A stretch of 64,000 bases of DNA from Selenobaculum gibii (GTDB taxonomy: Bacteria; Bacillota; Negativicutes; ICN-92133), in NCBI RefSeq assembly GCF_030273445.1, contig NZ_CP120678.1, positions 2,519,501 through 2,583,500 on the forward strand. Direction: 5' to 3'. The number at the start of each line of letters is the position of its first letter. The first letter of the stretch is position 1. Below, piece by piece: positions 1-9,377 of the stretch. Under the pieces are notes generated by a model, which saw only the letters and a program-made list of their open reading frames with translations, ran no database searches and was not told the DNA's origin. The translations under genes were made by a program, and so were the position numbers.

Positions 1-2591
1 ATCATTGCCGGAATTGGCACCATCATAAATTCAATAGATTTATCGCTACTTTCTAACGCACCTGCTGACTCAATTGTATACCCCGGTGGCAGATTATCTT
101 GAAGCCCTTTTATTTTTTGTAAAATTTCATTCGCAACGTCATTTCCTGTTACGCCATCGATAATATTTGCTCCAAGTGTAATTGCCGGTTTCAAATCACG
201 CCTTGCAATTTTTCCATCTTCTGCTGAATAGCTGACTTTTGCAATTTGTTCTAATGGAACATAACGGTTTCCAATATAAATCGGCATATCTTTAATTTTT
301 GATAAATCTCCACGTGCATCGCTACTCATTCTAAAAACGATATCCACTGTTTTGTCGCCTTCGTAATATTCAGCTATCGCTGCACCTGACAATTGCGTTT
401 GCAAGCTAAGTGAAAAAGTTTTTGCATCAATACCCAAATTTCTTAATTTATCTTGATCTAAATCAAGATGCATAACTTTGCTCTTTTCTTTCCAATTAAA
501 CTTTACTTCTTTTACTTTATCATTTGTAACCATAATATTAGAAACTTCATCGGCTATTTCACGAACTTTTTCGTGTTCATATCCACTAACTCTAAACATT
601 ACTGGATACTCCGCTGGTGGTCCAGTTTGAATCAACCGAATATTCCCAATGACATTTGAAAACTCCTCTGAAAATGATTGTTGGAACTTTGCAATAAGCT
701 TTTCTCTTGCTTCATTGTCTTTCGCAACAACGATAAATTGTGCAAAATTCGTCGCCGGCAATTCCGGTGTCATTGTTAGAACAAATCGTGGAGATCCCTC
801 ACCTGCATAATAACTATAATTTTCAATGCCATCCAATCCGTCAAGCATCGCAGCAAAACGATTTGCTGTCATATCCGTAGCTTTCATTGACGCCCCCTCT
901 GGCAAAGTCAAAGAAACGATAATCTCCGGACGCGTTGAAGGCGGGAAAAATTCTTGTTTTACAAGTTTTAATAAGCCAATCGACCCAATAAAGCAAATAA
1001 TCGTACACCCTATGACTAGTACGCGATGACGCAAACACCAAGTCAATAGATTGCGAAAGAATTTATAAAATTTACTTTGATAAGGGTCTTTATCTTCTTG
1101 ATGCACTTTTACTCGAATTAAGTAATAGCCAAATAATGGCGCTACCATAACAGAAACAATCCATGAAATAATGAGCGCAATAGAGATTACGGGGAATAGC
1201 GAAGAAGTAAATTCTGCTGACATTCCTTTAGAAAAGCCTACGGGAATAAACCCTGCACAAGTAATCAACGTTCCTGTAAGCATTGGAACAGCAGTTACCG
1301 TATAGGCATAGCAAGCTGCTTCAAATCGTTCATACCCTTGTTCTAATTTCACTGCCATCATTTCCACGGCAATAATCGCATCATCAACTAAAAGTCCCAA
1401 TGCAATAATAAGCGCCCCCAACGAAACTTTATGTAACGAAATATTAAGCATATACATTGCTAAAAATACACCAGCAATAACTAAAGGGATACAGCCAGCT
1501 ACAACAAGACCAGTACGTACTCCTAAGCTTAGAAAGCTTACAAGTAAAACGATTGCAATCGCTTCCAAAAGAGTTCTGACAAATTCGCCAATCGAATTTT
1601 TTACTACTTTCGGTTGATTCGAAACTTGATTCAACTCTAATCCAAGCGGCAAATCTTTACTAATTTGATCTACTGTTTTAGAAAGATCATCGCCCAGCTT
1701 TAGAATATTACCACCTTCTGACATCGAAAGCGCAATCCCAATTGCTGGGTGTCCGTTAAAATACATTTTGGGTTCTGCCGGCTCTACATATTTTCTTTCT
1801 ACGGTTGCAATATCCCCAAGACGAAACGTCTTGCCATTGGCACGAATCGCTAGGTTTTGAATTGCTTCAACGCTATCAAACTGACCAGTCACACGCATAT
1901 AAACATCATCGGTCTGAGTTTCCACCATCCCGGCCGGATTCATGGCATTTTGATTTTTTAAAACGGAAGCGATTAAGTCAGGTGAAATTCCAAGCTGCGC
2001 TAATTTACTCGTTTCAACTTCTACATATATTTTCTCCGGTTGTTCGCCAATGAGTTCAACTTTCTTTACATTATTCAAATTCAATAAAGTACGTCGAATT
2101 CGCTCTGCCTCTACCCGCATTTCCTCATACGAATATCCGTCTCCCGTCAAAGCATAGATTGACCCAAATACATCATCAAAACTATCATTAAAAAATGGAC
2201 CGACAACACCTTCTGGCAGGTCAACTTTGATATCATTTACTAAATTTCTCGCATTGAACCAAGAAGATTTTATTGATTCTTTCGGAAAATCCTCAACAAG
2301 TGTTACATAAATAACCGCCTTGCCCGGATAAGATTTACTCTCTAGATAATCAAGTCCAGGAATATCCTGCAATTTCTTCTCCAATTTATCGGTAACTTGT
2401 TCTTCAACTTCCCTGGCACTTGCGCCAGGCCAAGCAACAGATACTACCATTTGCCGAATGACAAAGTCAGGGTCCTCCATTCGCCCTAATTTTTCATACG
2501 AAAAAATCCCCATAATAAAAGTTACGATAATGAAATAATAAACGAGCGATTTATTTTTTAAAGCGATTTCTGTTAAGTTAAATCCCTTCAT
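1..2591 (-). CDS. RND-family efflux transporter permease (partial, C-terminus beyond window)
   Basis: This is an inner-membrane proton-driven efflux pump of the AcrB/MexB type. Translation from the ATG at 2591 runs open to base 1, about 863 codons; the family is usually 1,020-1,050 residues, so roughly the last sixth lies outside the window. Visible marks are an N-terminal membrane helix, the early motif GRMEDPDF typical of the family, two large periplasmic blocks, and the helix-4 motif LGLLVDDAIIAVE with the paired aspartates of the proton relay. The ATG overlaps the adaptor stop codon (ATGA), so the two genes are translationally coupled. The substrate cannot be told from sequence. Confidence 0.93.
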   Translation of the reverse strand, partial: MKGFNLTEIALKNKSLVYYFIIVTFIMGIFSYEKLGRMEDPDFVIRQMVVSVAWPGASAREVEEQVTDKLEKKLQDIPGLDYLESKSYPGKAVIYVTLVEDFPKESIKSSWFNARNLVNDIKVDLPEGVVGPFFNDSFDDVFGSIYALTGDGYSYEEMRVEAERIRRTLLNLNNVKKVELIGEQPEKIYVEVETSKLAQLGISPDLIASVLKNQNAMNPAGMVETQTDDVYMRVTGQFDSVEAIQNLAIRANGKTFRLGDIATVERKYVEPAEPKMYFNGHPAIGIALSMSEGGNILKLGDDLSKTVDQISKDLPLGLELNQVSNQPKVVKNSIGEFVRTLLEAIAIVLLVSFLSLGVRTGLVVAGCIPLVIAGVFLAMYMLNISLHKVSLGALIIALGLLVDDAIIAVEMMAVKLEQGYERFEAACYAYTVTAVPMLTGTLITCAGFIPVGFSKGMSAEFTSSLFPVISIALIISWIVSVMVAPLFGYYLIRVKVHQEDKDPYQSKFYKFFRNLLTWCLRHRVLVIGCTIICFIGSIGLLKLVKQEFFPPSTRPEIIVSLTLPEGASMKATDMTANRFAAMLDGLDGIENYSYYAGEGSPRFVLTMTPELPATNFAQFIVVAKDNEAREKLIAKFQQSFSEEFSNVIGNIRLIQTGPPAEYPVMFRVSGYEHEKVREIADEVSNIMVTNDKVKEVKFNWKEKSKVMHLDLDQDKLRNLGIDAKTFSLSLQTQLSGAAIAEYYEGDKTVDIVFRMSSDARGDLSKIKDMPIYIGNRYVPLEQIAKVSYSAEDGKIARRDLKPAITLGANIIDGVTGNDVANEILQKIKGLQDNLPPGYTIESAGALESSDKSIEFMMVPIPAM

Positions 2592-3673
2592 TTGGTCTCA
2601 CCTGCCAACCGAACTTCCTGGCCTTCATGCAATTTATGCACACCTGCGGTTACAATAACATCTCCAGCATGTAGACCTCCTGTAACTTTCACTGCGTTAT
2701 CAGCAAAATTTTCAATGACTACCGCCTGTAATTTCACTTGATTATCTTTAATAATCCAAACTTTCGGACTATCATCCGTTTGATAAATCGCAGATAAAGG
2801 AACAACATAATAATTTACATCCGTGTCTACATTATTTAATCTTGCACTGGCTGTCATACCTAAACTTATAGTATCCGGCAAATTTAATAGCGTAATTCGA
2901 ACTTTATAAGTTCGCGCAACAGGATCCGCAATTGGAGAAATCTCTCGAATCGTACCGCTGACAACCACATTGTTTAACGCCCAAAAGGAGATTGTTGCTG
3001 ATTCACCCACCTTAACATCCTTTATTCGACCTTCCGGGATATTAATTTCAACTTCCAATTCTCCATCCTTCACCAGAGTAACCATGCTCTGGCCTGCAGC
3101 TACCACTTGTCCTACTTCCCCTTGGATCGCTGCGATTACACCATCTGCATCGGCTAAAAGCTGACTATATTCTAGTGCATTACTGCCTTGCGCTGCTTGT
3201 GCCTGTGCTTGCTTTAATGTAGCTAGCGCTGACTCATAAGTTGTTTTATATTGCTCATATTGTGCAAGGCTAATTGCTGCTTGTTCATAAAGTTGACGAT
3301 AGCGCGCTAAATTTGCCTCCGCTAAAGCTAATTGTGCACGGGCCGATTCCACTTGTGCAGCCCCAATATTTGCTGTCTGTACAACGTCCTTGGCATCAAT
3401 CGCCATTAGCAAATCCCCTTTGCTGACGCGTGTCCCTAAATCAATATTACGAGTAATGATTTTCCCTCCAACTTGAAAAGCAAGCTGACTTTCATAACGT
3501 CCTTTAACTTCTCCAGCATAAACAGACGAATCATTTTTATCGGTCATCCCTACAACCATCGTTTTCACAACGGGAGCATTTTCCTTAAGTTGCGAATTTT
3601 TATCACAACCTGTGATGAATAGAGAAATAAAGATACATCCAATAAATAAAATAAATAACTTACTGTGCCGCAT
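2588..3673 (-). CDS. RND efflux periplasmic adaptor (membrane fusion) lipoprotein
   Basis: 361 residues. A signal peptide ends in a lipobox (FITGC, Cys23), so the mature protein is probably lipid-anchored in the periplasm. Then follow a biotinyl-lipoyl-like half motif (VGGKIITRNIDLGTRVSKGDLL), an Ala/Gln-rich alpha-hairpin (about residues 95-165), the second lipoyl half and beta-barrel domains. This is the HlyD/AcrA order. It bridges the pump encoded directly downstream to an outer-membrane channel, which is not in the window. The start is supported by GGAGG seven bases upstream. Confidence 0.93.
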   Translation of the reverse strand: MRHSKLFILFIGCIFISLFITGCDKNSQLKENAPVVKTMVVGMTDKNDSSVYAGEVKGRYESQLAFQVGGKIITRNIDLGTRVSKGDLLMAIDAKDVVQTANIGAAQVESARAQLALAEANLARYRQLYEQAAISLAQYEQYKTTYESALATLKQAQAQAAQGSNALEYSQLLADADGVIAAIQGEVGQVVAAGQSMVTLVKDGELEVEINIPEGRIKDVKVGESATISFWALNNVVVSGTIREISPIADPVARTYKVRITLLNLPDTISLGMTASARLNNVDTDVNYYVVPLSAIYQTDDSPKVWIIKDNQVKLQAVVIENFADNAVKVTGGLHAGDVIVTAGVHKLHEGQEVRLAGETK

Positions 3674-3711
3674 TTTTCAAACCTCCAAATCCGTCCATAA
3701 TAATTAACCCG

Positions 3712-3720
3712 ATTATACCA
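3712..3720 (-). promoter_or_regulatory. Extended -10 promoter of the adaptor-pump operon
   Basis: On the minus strand the bases read TGGTATAAT, a perfect extended -10 element, about 40 bases upstream of the adaptor start. The -35 at 17 bp spacing is poor (TTTATC). Assignment is by consensus only. Confidence 0.5.
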
Positions 3721-3770
3721 TGTCTTTTAGACCGGATAAAGTAACCCTCTTATAAAATATTCCCTTAATC

Positions 3771-4205
3771 CTAGATCTGTGCATTAGTCAACGATCGATG
3801 CGCCAGCCCTACACACAGCTCATTTAGATTCAATATACCGACGCCCATATAAATCGCTACACACAAATGTTCATCGTAACGCGCAATTCCAATTTTTCCG
3901 CCTACATTAAATCCAATCGCTTTTGTTTTAACTTGTTCTAATGCCGCAGCTGCCGCACCTGCGACAGCCCCCGCACCAACATGATTATTTGGAACTAAAC
4001 CTTGCCTTTGCGCAGCTACAACTGCCCGCTCAACAATTTTCCCAATGGAATGTACAAATTCACCACCAAAATCTACAGCAGTCGCTTGAATCCCCTGCGT
4101 ATTCAATATCCGTTTTACTTCATTTTCTTCTATGCGACTTGCTGTGACGGCAATTTTTAATGCTGCTCTGCCAATATCAATGCTCGTATATCCAGAATCG
4201 TCCAT
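3771..4205 (-). CDS. HutP-family protein
   Basis: 144 residues. The C-terminal part (HLCVAIYMGVGILN...CVGLAHR) has the pattern of HutP, the histidine- and Mg-dependent RNA-binding antiterminator of the Bacillus hut operon, whose end reads similarly (GVGINH). The middle contains an alanine-rich segment (GAGAVAGAAAAALEQ). No histidine-utilisation gene is nearby, so the classical hut role is not supported by context and the target is unknown. The ribosome site is weak (GTGAGTG). It is separated from the pump operon by 97 bases. Confidence 0.75.
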   Translation of the reverse strand: MDDSGYTSIDIGRAALKIAVTASRIEENEVKRILNTQGIQATAVDFGGEFVHSIGKIVERAVVAAQRQGLVPNNHVGAGAVAGAAAAALEQVKTKAIGFNVGGKIGIARYDEHLCVAIYMGVGILNLNELCVGLAHRSLTNAQI

Positions 4206-4358
4206 TTTTTTGCACTCACTTTCCTATTTAAAGTATTCATAAAATCTCCCGAATATGGCTATTTTATCACTAAGAAGGTTTATCGCCAATAAAAAATACC
4301 AAATATTACTCTTGATTAGCCTAGCAAAAATAAAATATAATAATTATCTGTGTGCAAA

Positions 4359-4387
4359 TTGACAAAGCCTGTTGAAAGCTATAGTAT
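4359..4387 (+). promoter_or_regulatory. Sigma-70-type promoter for the PHP-dcu pair
   Basis: TTGACA (4359-4364), 17-bp spacer, TAGTAT (4382-4387), about 57 bases before the PHP start. Near-consensus, read directly from the sequence. Confidence 0.65.
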
Positions 4388-4444
4388 CTTTTTAGACAAT
4401 ATTTACACTTATAAAAAAAGAATTCACGCAAAGGATGAATCACT

Positions 4445-5161
4445 ATGAAAGATATTTTAGATATGCATACTCATACAATTGCCAGTGGGCATGCTTATAA
4501 TACAATTCGTGAAATGGCACTTGCTGCAAAAGCCAAAGGATTAGAAATCTTAGGAATTGCTGAACATGCACCAAACATGCCCGGCACGTGCCATCCATTT
4601 TATTTTTATAACCTTGAAGTTATCGACCGCAGTGCTTATGGCATTGAACTATTCCTCGGGGCAGAATTGAATATTCTCGATGAACAAGGCAGCATTGACT
4701 TGCCAGAAGAGCTATTATCGCGGATTGACTATGCAATTGCCAGCTTTCATGAAATGTGCTGTCCGCCTACAAATAAAGAACAAAACACCAAAGCAATGAT
4801 TAATGCAATGAAAAATCCATATGTGAACATCATCGGTCATCCCGATAATGGGAATTATGAATTAGACTATGAAGCCATCGTTCTCGCAGCAAAAAAATAT
4901 AACGTTTTACTTGAAATCAATAATAGTTCTATGCGTCCAACGAGCAATCGTCCAGGCGCTTTAGAAAATAATCGAAGAATACTTACATTATGTCAAAAAC
5001 ACAATGCATCGGTTATTTTAGACAGCGACGCACATTCCGAAATGGGTGTAGGCAATCATCAATATGCTTGGCAATTAATTGAAGAGCTAAACTTTCCTCA
5101 GGAGCTAATTGTCAATGATTCACGCGAAAAACTGATGCGTTTTCTAAAAAAACGCGGTTAA
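4445..5161 (+). CDS. PHP-domain phosphoesterase (YcdX-like)
   Basis: 238 residues. The metal ligands of the PHP phosphoesterase fold are visible in order: HTH near the N-terminus (His8, His10), GIAEHAP, ASFHEM, IIGHPDNG and DSDAHS. The short length and these motifs fit the YcdX-like stand-alone phosphatase group rather than DNA polymerase PHP domains. The substrate is unknown; histidinol-phosphatase-like annotation is an alternative. The stop is 26 bases before the Dcu gene, so the two are probably co-transcribed. Confidence 0.85.
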   Translation: MKDILDMHTHTIASGHAYNTIREMALAAKAKGLEILGIAEHAPNMPGTCHPFYFYNLEVIDRSAYGIELFLGAELNILDEQGSIDLPEELLSRIDYAIASFHEMCCPPTNKEQNTKAMINAMKNPYVNIIGHPDNGNYELDYEAIVLAAKKYNVLLEINNSSMRPTSNRPGALENNRRILTLCQKHNASVILDSDAHSEMGVGNHQYAWQLIEELNFPQELIVNDSREKLMRFLKKRG

Positions 5162-5187
5162 ATCGATATCCATAGGGAGGAACTTTT

Positions 5188-6519
5188 TTGATCACTTTAC
5201 AACTCTGTGTAATACTTGCCTGTCTAGTCGTCGGTACTAGGTTTGGCGGTATCGGACTCGGACTGATTAGTGGGTTCGGAATCTTTACCCTTACCTTTGG
5301 GTTTGACATGCAGCCTGGCAAACCACCTGTTGATGTAATCTTAACAATTTTAGCCGTAATCAGTGCTGCTTCCATCTTGCAAACTGCCGGTGGACTAAAC
5401 GTACTGCTTCAATACGCTGAACATTTGCTAAGACGCCATCCTTCGTATATAACAATCTTAGCTCCATTAACTACATGGCTATTAACAATACTTTGTGGTA
5501 CAGGGCATGTTGTTTACACAATGTTTCCAATTATTTATGACATCGCAATCAAACAAGGAATTCGCCCCGAACGACCAATGGCTGTAGCTTCTATAGCCTC
5601 TCAAATTGGGATTGCGGCATCCCCTGTATCCGTTGCAGTCGTTTCAATGATCTCTATTTTTGCTGCAAATGGAATTGAAGGAATTGGCATCTTACAATTA
5701 TTATCCATCTCTGTTCCGGCTACATTCATCGGTATTTTTGTGGCAGGCTTGTGGAGCATGAGGCGCGGTAAAGATTTATCTATCGACCCCGATTTTCAGG
5801 CAAGAATCGCAGACCCAGAAGAAAGAAAATTCATTTTTGGCGATACAACAAGTCTATTGGGGAAAAAGTTGCCAAAAGAATCTTATCTTTCAATAGGAAT
5901 CTTCTTTCTGGCAATTTTAGTCGTTGTTATCTTTGGTGCTATGCCAGAACTTCGCCCGATTTTTAGCGATTCTGGAAAACCACTATCAATGAATCTAGTC
6001 ATTCAAATGCTTATGCTAATGGCAGGAGCTTTAATTTTAATGACTTGTAAAGTAAAGCCTACAGATATTTCTCACAGCAATATCTTTCAAGCAGGCATGA
6101 TTGCTATTGTATCCATCTACGGGATTGCTTGGATGGCTGATACATTTTTTTCGGCACATTTTACTTTACTCAAAACGAATTTAGCCGATTTCATTGTCGG
6201 GCATCATTGGGCATATGCACTCGTATTATTCATCGTCTCGCAATTGGTCAACAGCCAAGCTGCAGCGTTAACAGCAATTGCTCCAATGGCGTTGCATCTC
6301 GGCGTGGAACCCAAGATTATGGTTGCATTTTTCTCCGCTTGTTACGGGTACTTTATCTTACCTACTTATGCAAGTGATCTTGCCTGCATTGGATTTGACC
6401 GTTCTGGCACAACGAGAATCGGTAAATTCGTAATCAATCATAGCTTTATCATGCCCGGCATTATTTCTGTTGGAACAAGCTGTATTATCGGATATATTTT
6501 AGCAATGTTATTTTTGTAA
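5188..6519 (+). CDS. Anaerobic C4-dicarboxylate transporter, DcuA/DcuB family
   Basis: 443 residues, the usual family length, almost entirely hydrophobic with about ten or more membrane spans. Segments such as LTILCGTGHVVYTMFPIIYD and SQIGIAASPVSVAVV are family hallmarks. It exchanges fumarate, malate or aspartate for succinate across the inner membrane during anaerobic growth. Translation starts at TTG, chosen because GGGAGG lies seven bases upstream. DcuA and DcuB cannot be separated by eye. Confidence 0.93.
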   Translation: MITLQLCVILACLVVGTRFGGIGLGLISGFGIFTLTFGFDMQPGKPPVDVILTILAVISAASILQTAGGLNVLLQYAEHLLRRHPSYITILAPLTTWLLTILCGTGHVVYTMFPIIYDIAIKQGIRPERPMAVASIASQIGIAASPVSVAVVSMISIFAANGIEGIGILQLLSISVPATFIGIFVAGLWSMRRGKDLSIDPDFQARIADPEERKFIFGDTTSLLGKKLPKESYLSIGIFFLAILVVVIFGAMPELRPIFSDSGKPLSMNLVIQMLMLMAGALILMTCKVKPTDISHSNIFQAGMIAIVSIYGIAWMADTFFSAHFTLLKTNLADFIVGHHWAYALVLFIVSQLVNSQAAALTAIAPMALHLGVEPKIMVAFFSACYGYFILPTYASDLACIGFDRSGTTRIGKFVINHSFIMPGIISVGTSCIIGYILAMLFL

Positions 6520-6526
6520 AAAGCAC

Positions 6527-6558
6527 AAAATGCACCTCAAAGTGAGGTGCATTTTTTA
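6527..6558. terminator. Bidirectional terminator between dcu and the H-NOX receptor gene
   Basis: A 13-bp perfect stem (AAAATGCACCTCA / TGAGGTGCATTTT) with a 3-base loop, followed by T-runs on both strands. It lies between two convergent genes. Confidence 0.85.
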
Positions 6559-6576
6559 TTTATCTATGTAAAAACT

Positions 6577-8367
6577 CTAAACTTTATATTGCTCAATTCC
6601 TTTAATAAAATGCTGCGTCATCTTTTTAAATTCCGTGATTTTTTCCATCATGTCATGCAATTTTTCATTATAAACATGTACAGATGCGCTAACTTCCTCT
6701 GTAGCCGCAGAATTCTCTTCTGAAATAGCTGCAATTGACTCAATTTTGCTATAAACAGCATGAATTCCCTGCATCTCTTGCTCAAGCTTATCAATCATAT
6801 CCACAATGTTATCCGAAACTCCACGAACATTTTTTAAGCACCGCATATTATCGTCAACCACGCCCATTAGCTGACTACTTTCCTGCGCTAGGACTTCATA
6901 CTCTGTATCGACATGGCGCACAACGTCTTCAATTGTATGCGTAATCACCTGAACATCCGCAGAAATAATTTTTGACTGTTCTTGTGACTGCTCTGCTAGC
7001 ATTCTAACCTCTTCGGCAACAACGGCAAAGCCCTTGCCTTGTTCGCCCGCCCGCGCTGCTTCAATAGCCGCATTTAGCGCTAAAAGATTCGTTTGTCCCG
7101 CAATAGATGCAACGGTGTTTGTGATCATTGTGATTTTTTTCGCTTGCGTACGCAATCCCTCTACAGATTGTTTTACCAATGCAAAATTGTCCATGCTTTC
7201 ATTAAGTTTATTACTGGAATTTCTTACATTTGAAAATCCATGATCAATTTCTAGAACAGCCTCTTTTAGCTGTTTATTATTTTCAATTTGTTCTTTAACT
7301 ACATCTTTAAAGGTTTCAATATTCCCATTTAAAATTCCAACTGCTTCGGTTGTATTTTCAGCCTCATGCATTGCTGAAGCCGCTACGTCATTTACCACCT
7401 TTGTGATTTCATCAGAAGTCCCACTCATCTTCTCCGCTAAAGCATTAAATGCATCGCCATATCTATCTAGTTCATCCCCCGTCCCTTTAAATCCAGTAAA
7501 CTCACGACGTATTGTTTGCTTATATGTATTGATTTTATTTCCTATCCGCTCAAAAGCATCACCCGTTTTTATCTGCATTAAGGAAGAATACTGATGCTGT
7601 AAGAGTTGATCCACCTCATTTTCAATATCCTGTAACGGACGTGCAACCAACCAACATCCTATAAATGCCGCTAAACCTGCTGGCAAAGCTGCCCATAAAG
7701 GAATAGAATTCGTCAAAAACTGTAACGGTAATAGTGCAATAAATGCAATTGCCACTGTCAATAATCCACATTTCGAAGCTAGCCCGGGTAAAAATTTTAA
7801 AGCATAATTCATTTCATATGCTTTTATACGATGAATCTCATAGGGAAAGCGAAGTTTCAATTCTAACTCTTCACGTTCCTTTTTCAACACCGTAATCCCA
7901 ATCTTTTCATTATAATGCTGTGCTGCGCCTTCTAAAAGCCCCCGAAAATAATCGAACATCGCTCGCTTTGATTTATAACTAAAAATCGCTTCATTTCCTG
8001 AAACAACATGCATTCTCAGATCAGGCGGCTTTGCCCCAGGAATAATCCGCATAACTTCAATATGTACATCATACATAGATTCTAAAAAGGCATACAAATT
8101 ATTTCGTTGAAAAAAAGCCGGATATGCTTCAAAAAAAGTTTTTATATTATCTTTCCCTATTGCATGCCATACATCACTTATTGGCAAGCTCATCTTTTGT
8201 GAAATTAAATGTATCATTTTTTGAGGTATGTGATCCTCTATATCCTCCGTCGGTAAAAAGACATGATCTGATCCATAGCCAATTTGTCGCAAAACTTCAC
8301 TAACTAGACTTTCTCCCCATAACTTTCTTGCTGTACGTACCCATGTTGCTACAATTGTCCCCTTCAT
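6577..8367 (-). CDS. H-NOX (heme gas sensor) methyl-accepting chemotaxis protein
   Basis: 596 residues. Residues 1-185 form an H-NOX domain with the proximal heme ligand His102 (YDVHIEV) and the YxSxR motif at 131-135. Trp9, Asn74 and Tyr140, the distal triad that holds O2 in the Thermoanaerobacter H-NOX, are all present at the same numbering. Two membrane helices (about 190-245) follow, then a HAMP-like linker and a cytoplasmic signalling domain with the hairpin core [20 protein letters not shown]. It is inferred to be an aerotaxis receptor steering an anaerobe away from O2. The ribosome site is GGAG, seven bases before ATG. Confidence 0.93.
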   Translation of the reverse strand: MKGTIVATWVRTARKLWGESLVSEVLRQIGYGSDHVFLPTEDIEDHIPQKMIHLISQKMSLPISDVWHAIGKDNIKTFFEAYPAFFQRNNLYAFLESMYDVHIEVMRIIPGAKPPDLRMHVVSGNEAIFSYKSKRAMFDYFRGLLEGAAQHYNEKIGITVLKKEREELELKLRFPYEIHRIKAYEMNYALKFLPGLASKCGLLTVAIAFIALLPLQFLTNSIPLWAALPAGLAAFIGCWLVARPLQDIENEVDQLLQHQYSSLMQIKTGDAFERIGNKINTYKQTIRREFTGFKGTGDELDRYGDAFNALAEKMSGTSDEITKVVNDVAASAMHEAENTTEAVGILNGNIETFKDVVKEQIENNKQLKEAVLEIDHGFSNVRNSSNKLNESMDNFALVKQSVEGLRTQAKKITMITNTVASIAGQTNLLALNAAIEAARAGEQGKGFAVVAEEVRMLAEQSQEQSKIISADVQVITHTIEDVVRHVDTEYEVLAQESSQLMGVVDDNMRCLKNVRGVSDNIVDMIDKLEQEMQGIHAVYSKIESIAAISEENSAATEEVSASVHVYNEKLHDMMEKITEFKKMTQHFIKGIEQYKV

Positions 8368-8404
8368 TCTTTCACTCCATTCTGACTAAGCATCCATTTC
8401 CTAA

Positions 8405-8433
8405 ATTATACACTTTTCTTTCTCATTCGTAAA
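8405..8433 (-). promoter_or_regulatory. Promoter of the H-NOX chemoreceptor
   Basis: Minus strand TTTACG, 17-bp spacer, TATAAT. The -10 is perfect and the -35 matches 4 of 6. It lies 38 bases upstream of the start codon. Confidence 0.55.
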
Positions 8434-8478
8434 TAAGAATTATTATTTATAAAACGTTATTTTATTATATTTTTTAAA

Positions 8479-8943
8479 TTAACAACTTTGTTCTTCCAGC
8501 TTTAAATGCAAAATAGGAAAAGCCCTCCCCTGTTCATCTAGTTCAGACCTACTTTCTACCTTAAATCCAACACTAAGATAAAACTCATATGCTTGCGGAT
8601 TCTGCTCATTGACATCTACGCTCGTTACCTTGCATTTACGAATCGCATAGTTGACTAGCCCTGTACCAATTCCGCGTCTGAAAAAATCGGGATGAAGAAA
8701 CAGCATCTCGATTTTTTCTTTTTCTATTCCCATAAAGCCAACCACCTTAGTATCTTGACTTTGTACTATAATTAACGTTTCAATTCCCATGATCCCCATC
8801 TTTACATAAGGGATTAACTCATAAACATCTTTTTCTGTTAAAAACAAATGCGTTGCTTCCACGGATTTCTGCCATACTTGAAGCAACTCACAAACTAACT
8901 TTTCATCTCGTTTTTTTACTTCTTTTAAATGGTATTCGTTCAT
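8479..8943 (-). CDS. GNAT-family N-acetyltransferase
   Basis: 154 residues. It shows the GNAT core: LIIVQSQDTKVVGFMGIEKEKIEMLFLHPDFFRRGIGTGLVN carries the acetyl-CoA pyrophosphate loop (RRGIGTG), and NPQAYEFYLSVGF is the usual C-terminal motif. The start at 8943 is preferred over 8976 because GAGGAG lies six bases before it and the gene then begins just after the cdd stop. It is probably the last gene of the deoC-pdp-cdd operon. The acceptor substrate is unknown. Confidence 0.85.
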   Translation of the reverse strand: MNEYHLKEVKKRDEKLVCELLQVWQKSVEATHLFLTEKDVYELIPYVKMGIMGIETLIIVQSQDTKVVGFMGIEKEKIEMLFLHPDFFRRGIGTGLVNYAIRKCKVTSVDVNEQNPQAYEFYLSVGFKVESRSELDEQGRAFPILHLKLEEQSC

Positions 8944-8951
8944 ATTTCTCC

Positions 8952-9377
<426 letters not shown>

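Noticed and set aside
826-1029. Short frames on both strands within the RND pump gene
   Set aside because: Shadows; the pump frame is continuous across the region.
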